NCBI GenBank assembly: GCA_937902315.1
Contig: CALGUG010000010.1
Coordinates: 1-64,000 of the forward strand
Length of the DNA: 64,000 nucleotides
Direction of reading: 5' to 3'
Origin: an uncultured Chloroflexales bacterium
GTDB lineage: Bacteria > Chloroflexota > Chloroflexia > Chloroflexales > Chloroflexaceae
Position numbers and translations under genes: made by a program. Below are positions 17,726 through 26,728 of the stretch, in pieces. Numbering within the stretch: the first letter of the stretch is position 1; every line of letters starts with the position of its first letter. The notes under the pieces are model-generated. The model saw only the letters and a list, made by a program, of their open reading frames with translations. It did not search any database and was not told where the DNA came from.

Positions 17726-19699
17726 CTAGTCGCTCTTGGCGACCGCAGCGTGTAGCTCGATCTCGCGCAGGCGGATAGGATCGAGCTTCGAGAGCCGCAC
17801 GATGTCGGCCAGCAAGACCAGCTCATCGCCGAGCTGCAGGCGCGTGTCGAGGCTTAGATTTTGAATCGGCTGCTTGTCGCGTCGCACGGCGATCACCAAC
17901 AGGTTGTGCTGTTCGCGCAGCTCGGCGATCGATAGGCCGATAAACTTATCGCCCGGGTGCAGGGCGATGGTGGCCGCCGAAAAGACCTGCTCGCCGATCT
18001 CGATCGCGTAGTCGATACCATGAACCACACCTGCCGCTGCCAAGGTAGGCGCTGCCAGAGCGGCGATACTGAAGGTAGTGTGAACACCGAACAGCGTGCT
18101 GAGGCGTTCGGCCAAGGTATCGCTGAAGACCCGCAAGACCAGATCGATATCTTTGTGGAGACGTTGAGCGGCCAGACCGATCTGCAGATTGATCAGGTCG
18201 TTGCTGGTGACGGCCACCACCGAACAGGCCCGATCGATGCCAGCCTCTTGCAGAATGCGGCTGCGGCGTGCGTCGCCAAAGATCACAGGAACGCCCATCT
18301 CTTGCAGCGACTCGAGGAATGGGCCGGGCGTATCGTCGTTTGAGCAAACCACCACTACACGAGGGCGCGGTTCGAGCGAGAGCAGCTCGCTGACCACGCG
18401 ATAGCCGACTTTGCCCAGACCACACACGATCACACTGTCGTAGGCGCGATCGTGGCCGGGCAGCGGTTCGAGGCTGAAGCTGCGCAGCGGGGCTTGCTGC
18501 TGATTGTGATCGTGCTCGTTTAACTGGCGCAACTGTTCGAGCGTCGCCATCGGCCCTAAGAGCACCACAATATCGCCGGGCGCTAGCTCGGTGCTGATTT
18601 GGCGCGCTGTGCGCGGCTGGCGCAGACGAACGCCGTGTTTGCGCAGATCTTTGGCTTTGATATGGCGCAGAATCCGAACGCCGAAGCGATCTTCACAGGC
18701 TTGGGGCGGGCCTATGAGCTGGCTGTTGCGCGCGATGGTGAGTTGCATCACGCCTAAAAAGGTGACAGACGGATCGCCGACAGTGAAGCCGGGCGGCAGC
18801 GGCAGCACGTGGGCGATCGATCGGCCCATCGCAGCTGTGGCGAAGGTAGGGGCCGCCAAGGCCGAGGCGCTGAAGGCGCTGTTGTGACCGAAGCGATTTT
18901 CGAGGTTGGTATCGAGCTCGTCGTTGAAGATGCGCAGCACAATCGGCAGTTTGCTTTGACGTCGCCGCGCCGCCAAACCGATCTCGATATTGATCAGGTC
19001 TTCGTGGGTGGCCGCGATCAGGCTGTGGGCGTGCTGAATGCGTGCTTGTTGCAGGGTCTGAGCGTTGCGCGCATCGCCCAGTATCACGGGCACTTTCAGA
19101 CTCAAGACCGAATCGACGTACTCGCTATCCCAGTCCTTCTCGATCACAACCACATCGCGCTTGGCCTCGAGTAGTTGCAAAATGACGCGATAGCTGACAT
19201 TGCCCAGCCCGCAGACGATGATATGGTTTTTGTAGGTGTGCGCCAGCGAAACCTGCCAATATTCGATGCGACTGCTTTTATCGAGCACCAAGCGACTAAA
19301 ATTTAAAACGCTTTGGAAGACCAAAGCCAGTCCCAACACGGGCACAATAAAAAAGAGCGCCTCGCCCAGCGGGTCATTGATCGGCAAGGGCAGGCCGCTC
19401 TCCAACGACATCAACAGCATGGTCTCGTAGAGCGCTGTATCGACATGAAAGGCTTCTACCTCGGCACGCGCGTGATCGTTGTAGAAGAAGACCAGATAGC
19501 AGGTGCTTACCGCGGTAAGGAGCGCAAAACCGAGCAGCGAGAGCCAAGCGTCGCGTAGCAGCAAGAAGAAATCCCAAATGCTGGCCCGAATCAGGCGTCC
19601 GATCGGGTGCCGACGACGCTGCAAGCGTTCTACTCGGGTGTCATAGTCGTGCAAAATGGCGTTGTAATGGATATCGTGAATATCTTGTAGGTCTGGCAT
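17726..19699 (-). CDS. Membrane protein with two TrkA-N/TrkA-C (RCK) modules, channel-like
   Basis: 657 residues. Hydrophobic segments at ~52-74 and ~112-134 flank a pore-like loop, followed by two regulator-of-K+-conductance modules. Their NAD-binding glycine motifs are VCGLGNVSY (~163) and VCGLGKVGY (~423), each followed by an acidic strand end and a TrkA-C domain. The layout is that of a ligand-gated 2TM K+ channel of the large-conductance or CASTOR/POLLUX-like type with tandem RCKs. The loop between the helices reads MSLESGLPLPIND and has no TVGYG filter, so ion selectivity is uncertain. It appears monocistronic. Confidence 0.85.
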   Translation of the reverse strand: MPDLQDIHDIHYNAILHDYDTRVERLQRRRHPIGRLIRASIWDFFLLLRDAWLSLLGFALLTAVSTCYLVFFYNDHARAEVEAFHVDTALYETMLLMSLESGLPLPINDPLGEALFFIVPVLGLALVFQSVLNFSRLVLDKSSRIEYWQVSLAHTYKNHIIVCGLGNVSYRVILQLLEAKRDVVVIEKDWDSEYVDSVLSLKVPVILGDARNAQTLQQARIQHAHSLIAATHEDLINIEIGLAARRRQSKLPIVLRIFNDELDTNLENRFGHNSAFSASALAAPTFATAAMGRSIAHVLPLPPGFTVGDPSVTFLGVMQLTIARNSQLIGPPQACEDRFGVRILRHIKAKDLRKHGVRLRQPRTARQISTELAPGDIVVLLGPMATLEQLRQLNEHDHNQQQAPLRSFSLEPLPGHDRAYDSVIVCGLGKVGYRVVSELLSLEPRPRVVVVCSNDDTPGPFLESLQEMGVPVIFGDARRSRILQEAGIDRACSVVAVTSNDLINLQIGLAAQRLHKDIDLVLRVFSDTLAERLSTLFGVHTTFSIAALAAPTLAAAGVVHGIDYAIEIGEQVFSAATIALHPGDKFIGLSIAELREQHNLLVIAVRRDKQPIQNLSLDTRLQLGDELVLLADIVRLSKLDPIRLREIELHAAVAKSD

Positions 19700-19911
19700 G
19701 GATCAACACAACTCTATATCAAACATAGAATCAGCAAGGCCTATAGCGCTTAAGTGCTCTCTGCTAGTATACTCTACCAATCGAAGTAGTATGCGGCCAT
19801 TTTGTAGTGTTTGAAGCGTTTCGTCGAGATCTGCCTCTCGCCTTCCTTGCTCTGCGTGTGTATTTGCATCACTTTGGCGGAAAGGCATTTACCCTCAAAA
19901 CGTGCCATGGC

Positions 19912-19929
19912 GCGTCCGCCTACGGCTAC
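19912..19929 (+). repeat. REP-like element copy 4
   Basis: Exact core GCGTCCGCCTACGGCTAC. It is followed at ~19960 by the CTTCTCCCGC..GCGGGAG hairpin, which in turn abuts MITE B. Confidence 0.9.
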
Positions 19930-19980
19930 CAAATGGCTTACAAGCCCTCATCCCCAGCCCTTCTCCCGCCATTGCGGGAG

Positions 19981-20169
19981 CTGTACATTAGCCACAAATC
20001 GACATACGGTCAGCGTTATCTGCCCTCACTCCCCGGCCCCTCTCCCGCACTGCGGGCGAGGGGCTGAATGGTGATGTTGTATGCGATTTCGCTACGCGAA
20101 ATCGCATACAAGCTCTCTGCGTTCTGTGCTCTCAAGGATACTCCCGCGATAGTATGCGAACTATCGCCT
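19981..20169 (+). mobile_element. MITE-like element B (long form, right end missing)
   Basis: Starts with CTGTACATTAGCCAC directly behind the REP-linked hairpin. It contains the GC-rich hairpin and the 15-bp palindrome (20078-20092/20096-20110) but stops after ..ACTATCGCCT, lacking the terminal ~45 bp found in copies A, C and D. Confidence 0.8.
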
Positions 20170-20180
20170 CTGCCAAAGGC

Positions 20181-20221
20181 CAAAATAATGAAGCTCAGCC
20201 GCATCATAGGCAGCTGAGCTT
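20181..20221 (-). terminator. Terminator of the beta-helix gene
   Basis: Stem AAGCTCAGC (20191-20199) with GCTGAGCTT (20213-20221). On the minus strand it is followed by CATTATTTTG. It lies 25 bp after the stop codon. Confidence 0.6.
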
Positions 20222-20245
20222 TCAGTTTGAAGATATTCCAATTGC

Positions 20246-21937
20246 TTAGGGCCTTGGCGCGCAGGAAGGAGCGCTGCGCAGCCAATTCGAATAGTCGATA
20301 TTGGTGCCGACCGCCTCGCCGCGCCCTTCCGGGTTGCCCGTGGGGTGGTAAGGGCCAGAGGGGTCGCCCCACCAGTTCTCGCGCATGTCGAGCACCACTT
20401 CGCTGGCGGCCGCTCGTCCGATGCCATAGCGCAGGTACTCGGGCACGATCGTGGGCGTATGATCATCGAAGAAGTTATTGCGCACCAGCAGGTTAAAGCC
20501 CGGGATCTGCTTGGTTTCGGTGCGCAACTCTAACCCGATCGTATCGTTGCGCAAGGTGTTGCACAACAGTTGACCTTGAATCGGCCCATCGGTTGTGATC
20601 AGCAGATTGCCGCCGCCGCCGCCCACAATGTAGTTGCCTTGGATATCGAGGTTCAGGGTGTCGAAAGGTGTGGTGTTGGCGATCCGCACATTGGCTGCCG
20701 TCTCTTCGAGCCGATTGCCGCTAATGCGATTGCCGATCATCGTCACGAAGTTGCCGTATTCGTAGCTCAGGTTGAGCGCCGCGCCGAAGGGCATATCGTT
20801 GCCTGCGATCTCGCTATCGCGCATTTCGAAGCGGCTGTCGTTGACATAGATCGTGCCGCCGTTATCGTTAAAGCGCGAGCCGCGAATCAAAATCTGGGCG
20901 TCGTCGCTGGTCAAGAGCGTACCGCCCGAGCCGCCTCCGCTGATGTAGGTTGTATCGAGGATAATGTTGCTGTTCGCATTGCCGAAAATACCCTCCCAGC
21001 GCTGGCCGGTCAGCGAGGTAATGATCACCGGCGCATCGGGTCGCCCAGCCGAATTGAGCGTGCCATCGACGTAGATCGAGACGCCCGGGGCTAAACGCAC
21101 CTCGGTGCCCGGCTCGATTGTAAGGGTAGCGCCGCGCGGAATAGCGATATCGCGTGTTACCACAATCGGGCTGTTAGATGCCATCCACGTCTGCGAGCCG
21201 CGCACAATATCGATCGGCCGCGTGGTTGGCGCAGGCGTGTGGGTTTGGGTCGGTGTATTGGTTGGCGGCCGTGTATTAGTCGGCTCGCGCGAAATCTCTT
21301 GGGTAGGTGGCGGCGGATCGGTTGGTATCAGGGCTGGCGTCTCGCTCGCTATGGCCGTTTGGGTCGGCATCTCGGTCGGCTGAGACGCATCAGGAGTACT
21401 GGTGACCCGCACCACATCGGTTGTGGGCGCATCGCCCGGAGCGGGGTAACCCGAAGCAGTGGTGGGGGTGGCACTTGGCTCGCTGGTCTCATCCAAGGTA
21501 AAATCGCCCTCTGTGGTCGGGCTAGCGGTTGCTGTCGCCTCTTCGAGCGGATCACCCGTTGGTATGTTGTTGGCTTGCTGACCGCTGCCGGGCGCTGGGT
21601 AACCATCGGGCCCAGGGTAACCATTGGGCGCCGGGTAACCATCGCTGCCATTCGGTGCAGGATAGCCGTCTCCGCCCTGAGGGATCGTTCTGGTTGGAAT
21701 AAACGGCTCTTCATCGTCAGAAGAACCAGCTTGAGTTGGAACGAGAGTTCCAAGCGTGGCCTGACCGACTGGCCCATCACCATTTTCGTCAGAACCTGTG
21801 GGAATAAGCAGTGCGACTAATATAGCAAGCACGAGAGCGCTTAGAGCGCCTGTTAACAACAAGCTGTCACGACTGAAACGAATATTAAAGGCTCGTTCCT
21901 GTGGCTCTTGGTTTTGATCTTCTGTTTCAAAAGGCAC
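20246..21937 (-). CDS. Membrane-anchored right-handed beta-helix protein
   Basis: 563 residues. A short cytoplasmic N-terminus and one membrane helix (~26-47) are followed by a long Pro/Thr/Gly-rich linker (~50-255) with repeated GYPAPNG-type units. A parallel beta-helix (pectin-lyase-like PbH1 repeats, ~260-545) follows, ending with the typical NWWGDPSGPYHP cap. Such proteins bind or cleave polysaccharides at the cell surface, but no catalytic residues can be assigned. The linker probably lifts the helix off the membrane. A TTGCTT-17-TAAGAT promoter precedes the gene and a hairpin follows it. Confidence 0.85.
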   Translation of the reverse strand: MPFETEDQNQEPQERAFNIRFSRDSLLLTGALSALVLAILVALLIPTGSDENGDGPVGQATLGTLVPTQAGSSDDEEPFIPTRTIPQGGDGYPAPNGSDGYPAPNGYPGPDGYPAPGSGQQANNIPTGDPLEEATATASPTTEGDFTLDETSEPSATPTTASGYPAPGDAPTTDVVRVTSTPDASQPTEMPTQTAIASETPALIPTDPPPPTQEISREPTNTRPPTNTPTQTHTPAPTTRPIDIVRGSQTWMASNSPIVVTRDIAIPRGATLTIEPGTEVRLAPGVSIYVDGTLNSAGRPDAPVIITSLTGQRWEGIFGNANSNIILDTTYISGGGSGGTLLTSDDAQILIRGSRFNDNGGTIYVNDSRFEMRDSEIAGNDMPFGAALNLSYEYGNFVTMIGNRISGNRLEETAANVRIANTTPFDTLNLDIQGNYIVGGGGGNLLITTDGPIQGQLLCNTLRNDTIGLELRTETKQIPGFNLLVRNNFFDDHTPTIVPEYLRYGIGRAAASEVVLDMRENWWGDPSGPYHPTGNPEGRGEAVGTNIDYSNWLRSAPSCAPRP

Positions 21938-21972
21938 AGTTTATCCTTCTGCACACACCGATTCTGAATGTC

Positions 21973-22001
21973 ATCTTACCATAAGCCTATAGGGCAAGCA
22001 A
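21973..22001 (-). promoter_or_regulatory. Promoter of the beta-helix gene
   Basis: Minus-strand TTGCTT (21996-22001), 17 bp, TGG-TAAGAT (21973-21981), about 35 bp before the start codon. Extended -10 type. Confidence 0.55.
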
Positions 22002-22047
22002 TATCTAAGCGCTCAGCTTTGTTTCATGGAGCCAATCTTTCTGAGTG

Positions 22048-23982
22048 TTAGCGCCCCAAGTGAACGATCGGCAACCAGATCTGTTCTGGATCGATCAGAA
22101 GTGTAAGATCGAGCTTGCGTTCTTTATCGCCTGCCTGCGCGACCAGACTGATTGTAGCGAAGCGTGCTTGGCTCGAAGCTTGTCCAAGCCGATCTTTGGC
22201 TATCAGCGTCACTTCGGCGGGCGGCGTCACGCTGCTCTGCGAAAGCTGAAGCTCGATATCAGCTGAGCTGCTGCTGACGCTTAGTTGCAAGGGCTGGTTA
22301 AATTGTCCGCTCCGTTCGATCTTGATGCGGTAGCGGAACTCCCCTCCGCCGAGCATGATGCCCGCGCTAGGCTGTGCTTCAAGGCTGAAATCATCGACGA
22401 CCGGGCTGGCGACGCCGTTGCGCAGCATACTGCCGCGTCCGGTACACCAGAGACAGCGGGCTTGAGCGCTATTGGGCAGATCGTAGGCCACAATGCCGCT
22501 GGAAACCGTGCCGATGACCACCTCGAAATCGGGGTCATCATCGATATTGGCGACCGTTGGCGCGCCCAATGCGCCGTTCCAAATTCTGCCCCGTGGCTCT
22601 GGCAGGTCGATGGCGTGCAGTTGTTGGCCTTGATAGTTGAGGATATGGAGTTGACCGACCAGCCCGGCCTTGTTTTCGGGCCACGAAGTAAAGATCACTT
22701 CGGCTTTGCCATCGCCGTCTAGATCGACAACGGCCGGTTCAGAAGCGAAACGGATGCCGCTACCCGGCACCGCAAAAGGCCACTGACCGTGTTGCGTTTT
22801 GTCGAGCCAATAGGCATGTAGACGCCCATCGTAGGAGGGGTAGAGGATCTCTTGTCGCCCGTCGCCGTCGAGATCGGCCAGCACCACATTGCTGACGCTA
22901 TTTTCAATTCGACCGTAATCTTGCGAAAGCGGTCCGCTGTTGGGGCTGGCTTGGGGCAGCACTGTCCAATCGAAGCCACTAGCCTGCCAGCGCGTGCGGT
23001 CGTAGTTTAAGATCCAAGGCAGATAGTACATATCGCCCTCGGGATCGCCGATCGCGCAGTTATAGACATCGCCTGTCACCACCAGCTCAAGGCTGCCATC
23101 GCCATCGAGGTCGCCGATGGCTGGCGCGCTGTTGGCGAAGTTCGCTCGATGCTCGCTGCCGCATTCGGCGTAGCCGCGCAGATCGACAGCATGATCGACA
23201 TGCACCCCAACCTCGCTCCAATATTGGCGTTTGCTATAGATCGGATTGACCCGCACTTGGTCGCCATTGGCCTGCAAAGCCGTAATGTAGTGCGTATCGG
23301 TTGGGGCATAGATCTCTTTCAAGCCATCGTTGTTGAGATCGCCGATCGCCACGTTTTGGTTATACATATTCGCGCCGTAGCCGGGCTCTCCCTCGCGACG
23401 GGCGGGCCAGCCCGGGCGCAGGCTGCCGTCGGCTTGATAGACCGCCACCTGCTTGATGCTGCGCTCGCCGTTGCGCTCATTGTTGGCGCGCCCAACGATA
23501 ACCTCGTACTTGCCATCGTTTTCAAGGTCATCGAGCGCCAGCGTGCGCAGTTCGGCATTGCCTCCAAACGGGCTGGCCTGCCAGGCTATGCTGCCATCAG
23601 CCTTGTAGACCGTCAGCGAGTCGCCGTTTCGCCCGACCACCACCTCCAGCGAGCCATCGCCGTTGAGATCTGCCACCGCGATCGCGGGCCAGATCCTCCA
23701 TTTTGATGTGTCACGCCAGACTTGGCTGCCATCGCTGCCGCGCACCACCACTAGATCGTGACCGCCCCAGATCACTTCGGCTTTGCCATCGTTGTTCAGA
23801 TCGGCCACCGCAGGCGAGGCATACCAGCCTGGTGGGCATGCGCTCGGGCTACAGCCAGCATAGGCCCATTTGAGAGTAGGCGCCGCTACGGCTTGAATCT
23901 CTTGAGCGTTAGTTGCCAATAACAGACACGAGCTAAAGCCGAACAATACCAGCAAGGCGAAGAACTGCTTCAATGACATCAT
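22048..23982 (-). CDS. Secreted FG-GAP/VCBS beta-propeller-like protein
   Basis: About 644 residues from the ATG at 23982 (or 23979), which follows AAAGGAG; the longer frame to 24024 lacks a ribosome site. A signal sequence (FFALLVLFGFSSCLLLA) is followed by at least eight FG-GAP/VCBS-type blades of the form VADLNxDGxxEVV/GDLDGDGSLELV, with Asp/Asn Ca2+-binding loops. A smaller beta domain precedes a C-terminal IWLPIVHLGR tail. The FSSC could be a weak lipobox. Seven- or eight-bladed propellers of this kind act in surface adhesion or polysaccharide binding; no enzyme motif is visible. Confidence 0.88.
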   Translation of the reverse strand: MMSLKQFFALLVLFGFSSCLLLATNAQEIQAVAAPTLKWAYAGCSPSACPPGWYASPAVADLNNDGKAEVIWGGHDLVVVRGSDGSQVWRDTSKWRIWPAIAVADLNGDGSLEVVVGRNGDSLTVYKADGSIAWQASPFGGNAELRTLALDDLENDGKYEVIVGRANNERNGERSIKQVAVYQADGSLRPGWPARREGEPGYGANMYNQNVAIGDLNNDGLKEIYAPTDTHYITALQANGDQVRVNPIYSKRQYWSEVGVHVDHAVDLRGYAECGSEHRANFANSAPAIGDLDGDGSLELVVTGDVYNCAIGDPEGDMYYLPWILNYDRTRWQASGFDWTVLPQASPNSGPLSQDYGRIENSVSNVVLADLDGDGRQEILYPSYDGRLHAYWLDKTQHGQWPFAVPGSGIRFASEPAVVDLDGDGKAEVIFTSWPENKAGLVGQLHILNYQGQQLHAIDLPEPRGRIWNGALGAPTVANIDDDPDFEVVIGTVSSGIVAYDLPNSAQARCLWCTGRGSMLRNGVASPVVDDFSLEAQPSAGIMLGGGEFRYRIKIERSGQFNQPLQLSVSSSSADIELQLSQSSVTPPAEVTLIAKDRLGQASSQARFATISLVAQAGDKERKLDLTLLIDPEQIWLPIVHLGR

Positions 23983-24028
23983 TGAGCTCCTTTGATCCTC
24001 ACGGCGGGCCAGCACGAGTGGCAAAGCT

Positions 24029-24058
24029 ATTGTGGCAGATCAAAGCCCGCGAGGTCAA
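24029..24058 (-). promoter_or_regulatory. Candidate promoter of the FG-GAP gene
   Basis: Minus-strand TTGACC (24053-24058), 18-bp spacer, CACAAT (24029-24034) with TG one base upstream. It lies 47 bp before the start codon. Confidence 0.45.
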
Positions 24059-24101
24059 GCCACCCATGGTCCTGATTCTGCTCCGAAGCCCCGATTCAAA
24101 C

Positions 24102-24130
24102 TTGCATTATTTGGGCAGATGTGGTATGAT
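24102..24130 (+). promoter_or_regulatory. Promoter of tRNA-Thr
   Basis: TTGCAT, exactly 17 bp, TATGAT, with TGG directly before the -10 (extended -10). It ends 29 bp before the tRNA 5' end. Confidence 0.8.
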
Positions 24131-24159
24131 GTTGCGCGTCGGAACGAGACATTCTTCCC

Positions 24160-24235
24160 GCCAATGTAGCTCAGTTGGCAGAGCAGCTGTTTCGTAAACA
24201 GCAGGTCGTGGGTTCGAGCCCCACCATTGGCTCCA
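24160..24235 (+). tRNA. tRNA-Thr (anticodon CGT)
   Basis: 76 nt with encoded CCA. Acceptor arms GCCAATG and CATTGGC pair perfectly, the D-arm is GCTC..GAGC and the anticodon stem is GCTGT/ACAGC. The loop TTCGTAA gives anticodon CGT (reads ACG), and the T-arm is GTGGG-TTCGAGC-CCCAC. Single gene with its own promoter and terminator. Confidence 0.97.
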
Positions 24236-24243
24236 CACAAAAC

Positions 24244-24274
24244 AACCCTAGGGTTTAAGATCCCTAGGGTTTTT
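24244..24274 (+). terminator. Terminator of tRNA-Thr
   Basis: 10-bp stem AACCCTAGGG/CCCTAGGGTT followed by a T-run, 9 bp after the tRNA. Confidence 0.92.
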
Positions 24275-24341
24275 GCTTGTCCTCAAACTTCTTCAGCTTG
24301 TCACTGGCGGCAAGTTCCCTAGCCCTCATTCGATCCTTAGC

Positions 24342-24359
24342 GCGTCCGCCTACGGCTAT
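24342..24359 (+). repeat. REP-like element copy 5
   Basis: GCGTCCGCCTACGGCTAT preceded by CATTCGATCCTTAGC, in the spacer between the tRNA and the 3' end of the small secreted-protein gene. Confidence 0.88.
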
Positions 24360-24516
24360 CAACATCCAGCCCATTCATTCAGACCATCATCCATTTCGCT
24401 GCCTTCGTTGCAGCCCTTCGTGCTTGCTAAGTGGCTTCTTCGTCTCAACAGCGCCTATCATCGACAAGCGAACAGGCTTCACATGCTGCATTTCAGTATC
24501 GAAGGCACCTCTTAAA

Positions 24517-25119
24517 CTAGGGTGCAATCATATGCTGTCGCTCTATAGCCCAGTTTACTTTTTGTTGCAATATGGAAGGATTGGCTCGGGTTTGGAGGAT
24601 GAATCCGGCTTTCACAGTGTGAACATAGTTGTCGATTTGAAAAATCGCGATGTGAATATACATCCCATCTTGAAAGTCGCTTATAAGGTAGAACTCGTCG
24701 ACGCCTGGCTTTGTTATCTTTGTCTTTGTTCTCCCTGCAATCAAGCCTTGTAATCCTAAAGAAGCTCCTTCAGGACGTACATAGAGAATCACGAGGTGTT
24801 CGAAGTACTGATATCCTCCATCTGCTTCAAAACGACGAAAGAAGGCATTGATCCTGCCTTGTGCTTCAAATGCGGCTCGGGTTGCGTCGGGGTTGTCCGA
24901 TTGCTTGATCGCCTCCTCGTTGGAGATGTGGTAATTGGCGGTGATTTGAGCTAAGGGCAAATGTTCGGGTTGGAGAACGAGCATCTCCGGGTCGATCATC
25001 CAGATCTTCTTTATAAAAACGGCAGGCAGATAGGCTGTGTATTGCGGAGATTGTGCTTGGACAAGCGTAGTGGATAGCGTACAGAGAAGCAGCGCTACTA
25101 TAACTGTTAAGCGACGCAT
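24517..25119 (-). CDS. Secreted protein of unknown function
   Basis: 200 residues with a clear signal peptide (LTVIVALLLCTLSTTLVQAQ, cut near residue 22-24). Directly behind it is the segment YTAYLPAVFIKK, which resembles the C-terminal LP-type tails of the larger secreted proteins in this window. The remainder is a mixed alpha/beta domain (EAIKQSDNPDATRAAFEAQG...) with no family that I recognise. It appears monocistronic. Confidence 0.75.
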   Translation of the reverse strand: MRRLTVIVALLLCTLSTTLVQAQSPQYTAYLPAVFIKKIWMIDPEMLVLQPEHLPLAQITANYHISNEEAIKQSDNPDATRAAFEAQGRINAFFRRFEADGGYQYFEHLVILYVRPEGASLGLQGLIAGRTKTKITKPGVDEFYLISDFQDGMYIHIAIFQIDNYVHTVKAGFILQTRANPSILQQKVNWAIERQHMIAP

Positions 25120-25336
25120 ACAGGTCCTTTCTTGCTAGAGCACTCATAAATCTCCAATAATCACTATTTATGCTCAGCTTACGCTTTCTAGAAGAGATTT
25201 GTAGTCTTCAAATGACTATTTCAAATGAACGAGTCGCAATTAAGACTATTTGATGGCAATGAACTCGGATTGTATTGTGGGTTTTTGGGAGGTCTTTCGA
25301 CGCGGCTAGCAGCCCGTTTCGAGGGGCGAGATGTTG

Positions 25337-25354
25337 GTAGCCGTAGGCGGACGC
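25337..25354 (-). repeat. REP-like element copy 6
   Basis: GTAGCCGTAGGCGGACGC followed by GCTATGGACCGAATGGAAGG, the full conserved arm. It lies in the 424-bp spacer between the small secreted-protein gene and the Mrp operon terminator. Confidence 0.9.
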
Positions 25355-25468
25355 GCTATGGACCGAATGGAAGGCAGGGACCTCGCCGCTAAAGCGCTGA
25401 ACAGATCAAGTGGAATGTGTGATAAGCCAACAAGCACAGGGGAATGGCCCATTTGGTTGTAGCGAAGT

Positions 25469-25520
25469 CAAACAAATAGAGCCAGAACGATTTGCAAACC
25501 TGTGCGATCGTTCTGGCTCT
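25469..25520 (-). terminator. Terminator of the Mrp operon
   Basis: Perfect 14-bp stem AGAGCCAGAACGAT/ATCGTTCTGGCTCT (25478-25491/25507-25520), followed on the minus strand by ATTTGTTTG. It lies 24 bp after mrpG. Confidence 0.85.
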
Positions 25521-25543
25521 TGTATTGCCCGCTTAGCTCTAGG

Positions 25544-25993
25544 CTAGCGTCGTTGATCCGAGATCATCGAGGTATCTTGATCTTCGGCGGCCAAACGCTG
25601 AATCAAGGCCGGGCCGCCCGGAGTGTAGTACTCCGGATCGTCGTGGCAGTTCAGGTTGTGGTTGATCGGGTTATAGTGGCCGCGCAGCTCGTTGATAACC
25701 GTGCCCTTCCAGAGCGGCACACCCACGAAATAGGAAGCGCGCCCGATCAGGTGGGCGGTTACTGGCGTGGTCAGGAAGAAGAAGATGATCGCCACCAACA
25801 CGCGCGCGTTCACGCTCACGCCCGGGAAGTGGAAGGCCAATGCTAGCAGAACGCAGGCGATCCCAAGCGTCGAGGCTTTGGAGGCCGCTTGCATACGGGT
25901 ATATAGATCTGGCATGCGGATCATACCTATGCCAGCTAACATCAGCAGTAACGTGCCTGAGAGCAAGAGAAAATCACTGATAAGCTCACTCAT
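25544..25993 (-). CDS. mrpG: Mrp Na+/H+ antiporter subunit G
   Basis: 149 residues from the ATG at 25993 (AGGAG 9 nt upstream; the start overlaps the mrpF stop by 8 nt). Three membrane helices of the PhaG/MnhG family are present (LLLSGTLLLMLAGIGMIRMPDLYTRMQAASKASTLG). A ~45-residue soluble C-terminal extension follows, longer than in the Bacillus protein. Last gene of the operon, followed by a strong hairpin. Confidence 0.93.
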   Translation of the reverse strand: MSELISDFLLLSGTLLLMLAGIGMIRMPDLYTRMQAASKASTLGIACVLLALAFHFPGVSVNARVLVAIIFFFLTTPVTAHLIGRASYFVGVPLWKGTVINELRGHYNPINHNLNCHDDPEYYTPGGPALIQRLAAEDQDTSMISDQRR

Positions 25994-26258
25994 CACGCGC
26001 TCTCCTTTCGATATAAAGTGCAAAGGCGACTGTGCCCAAAAAGGCGATCAGGCCCATGACGATTGCCACATCGAGATAGACCAATTGGTTGGTGTCGATG
26101 GCATAAATTGTTAGAAAGGCCGCCGAGAGAATCGCAAATAGGTCGAGCGCAACGACTCGGTCGGGTAGAGATGGCCCGCGAATAAGCCGGATGAAGACCA
26201 ATATCATGGTGACGGTCAACATGCCGAAGGCCAAGATTTCAACGCTAATGCCCGTCAT
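25986..26258 (-). CDS. mrpF: Mrp Na+/H+ antiporter subunit F
   Basis: 90 residues, three predicted helices, with the MnhF/PhaF motif RLIRGPSLPDRVVALDL. The start overlaps mrpE by 4 bp (ATGA), which indicates translational coupling in the operon. Confidence 0.95.
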   Translation of the reverse strand: MTGISVEILAFGMLTVTMILVFIRLIRGPSLPDRVVALDLFAILSAAFLTIYAIDTNQLVYLDVAIVMGLIAFLGTVAFALYIERRARDE

Positions 26259-26728
26259 CGCAGCACCTCTAAGACGCGTCGCTCGAAGCCCTGTTTAATC
26301 TGATTGCGCAGCTTCTCGGGGTCTCGGGCATCCATAATGTGCAGATACAGCTCTCGACGGTTGGTAGAGACGTCGATCGCGATCGTGCCAGGAGTTAACA
26401 TAATCATATTAACCAACAGGAAGATGCCAACGTCGCTGCTTACATCGAGCGGTACGGCGATGATACCGGGATTCAGCTTTTGGAGCGGGCGTACCACGTC
26501 GATCGCGACACGGATATTGGAAGCGATCATTTCGTAGATCAGGTAGATCAATAGGTCGAGCACGCTCCAGACTTTACGAACATAGCCTGGCTTGGCCGTA
26601 ATACTTTGGCTAAACAGCAAGAGCACAAAACCGATTGCAAAGCCCATGCCAAAGCTGCTTGGGGAGAAATCTCCTGAGAGCGCCACCCAAGCCAACGCTA
26701 GAATAATGTTTAGTAATAATCCACTCAT
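26255..26728 (-). CDS. mrpE: Mrp Na+/H+ antiporter subunit E
   Basis: 157 residues of the MnhE family: two N-terminal helices, then the soluble domain with LNPGIIAVPLD and NMIMLTPGTIAIDV. Overlaps mrpD by 4 bp. Confidence 0.95.
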   Translation of the reverse strand: MSGLLLNIILALAWVALSGDFSPSSFGMGFAIGFVLLLFSQSITAKPGYVRKVWSVLDLLIYLIYEMIASNIRVAIDVVRPLQKLNPGIIAVPLDVSSDVGIFLLVNMIMLTPGTIAIDVSTNRRELYLHIMDARDPEKLRNQIKQGFERRVLEVLR

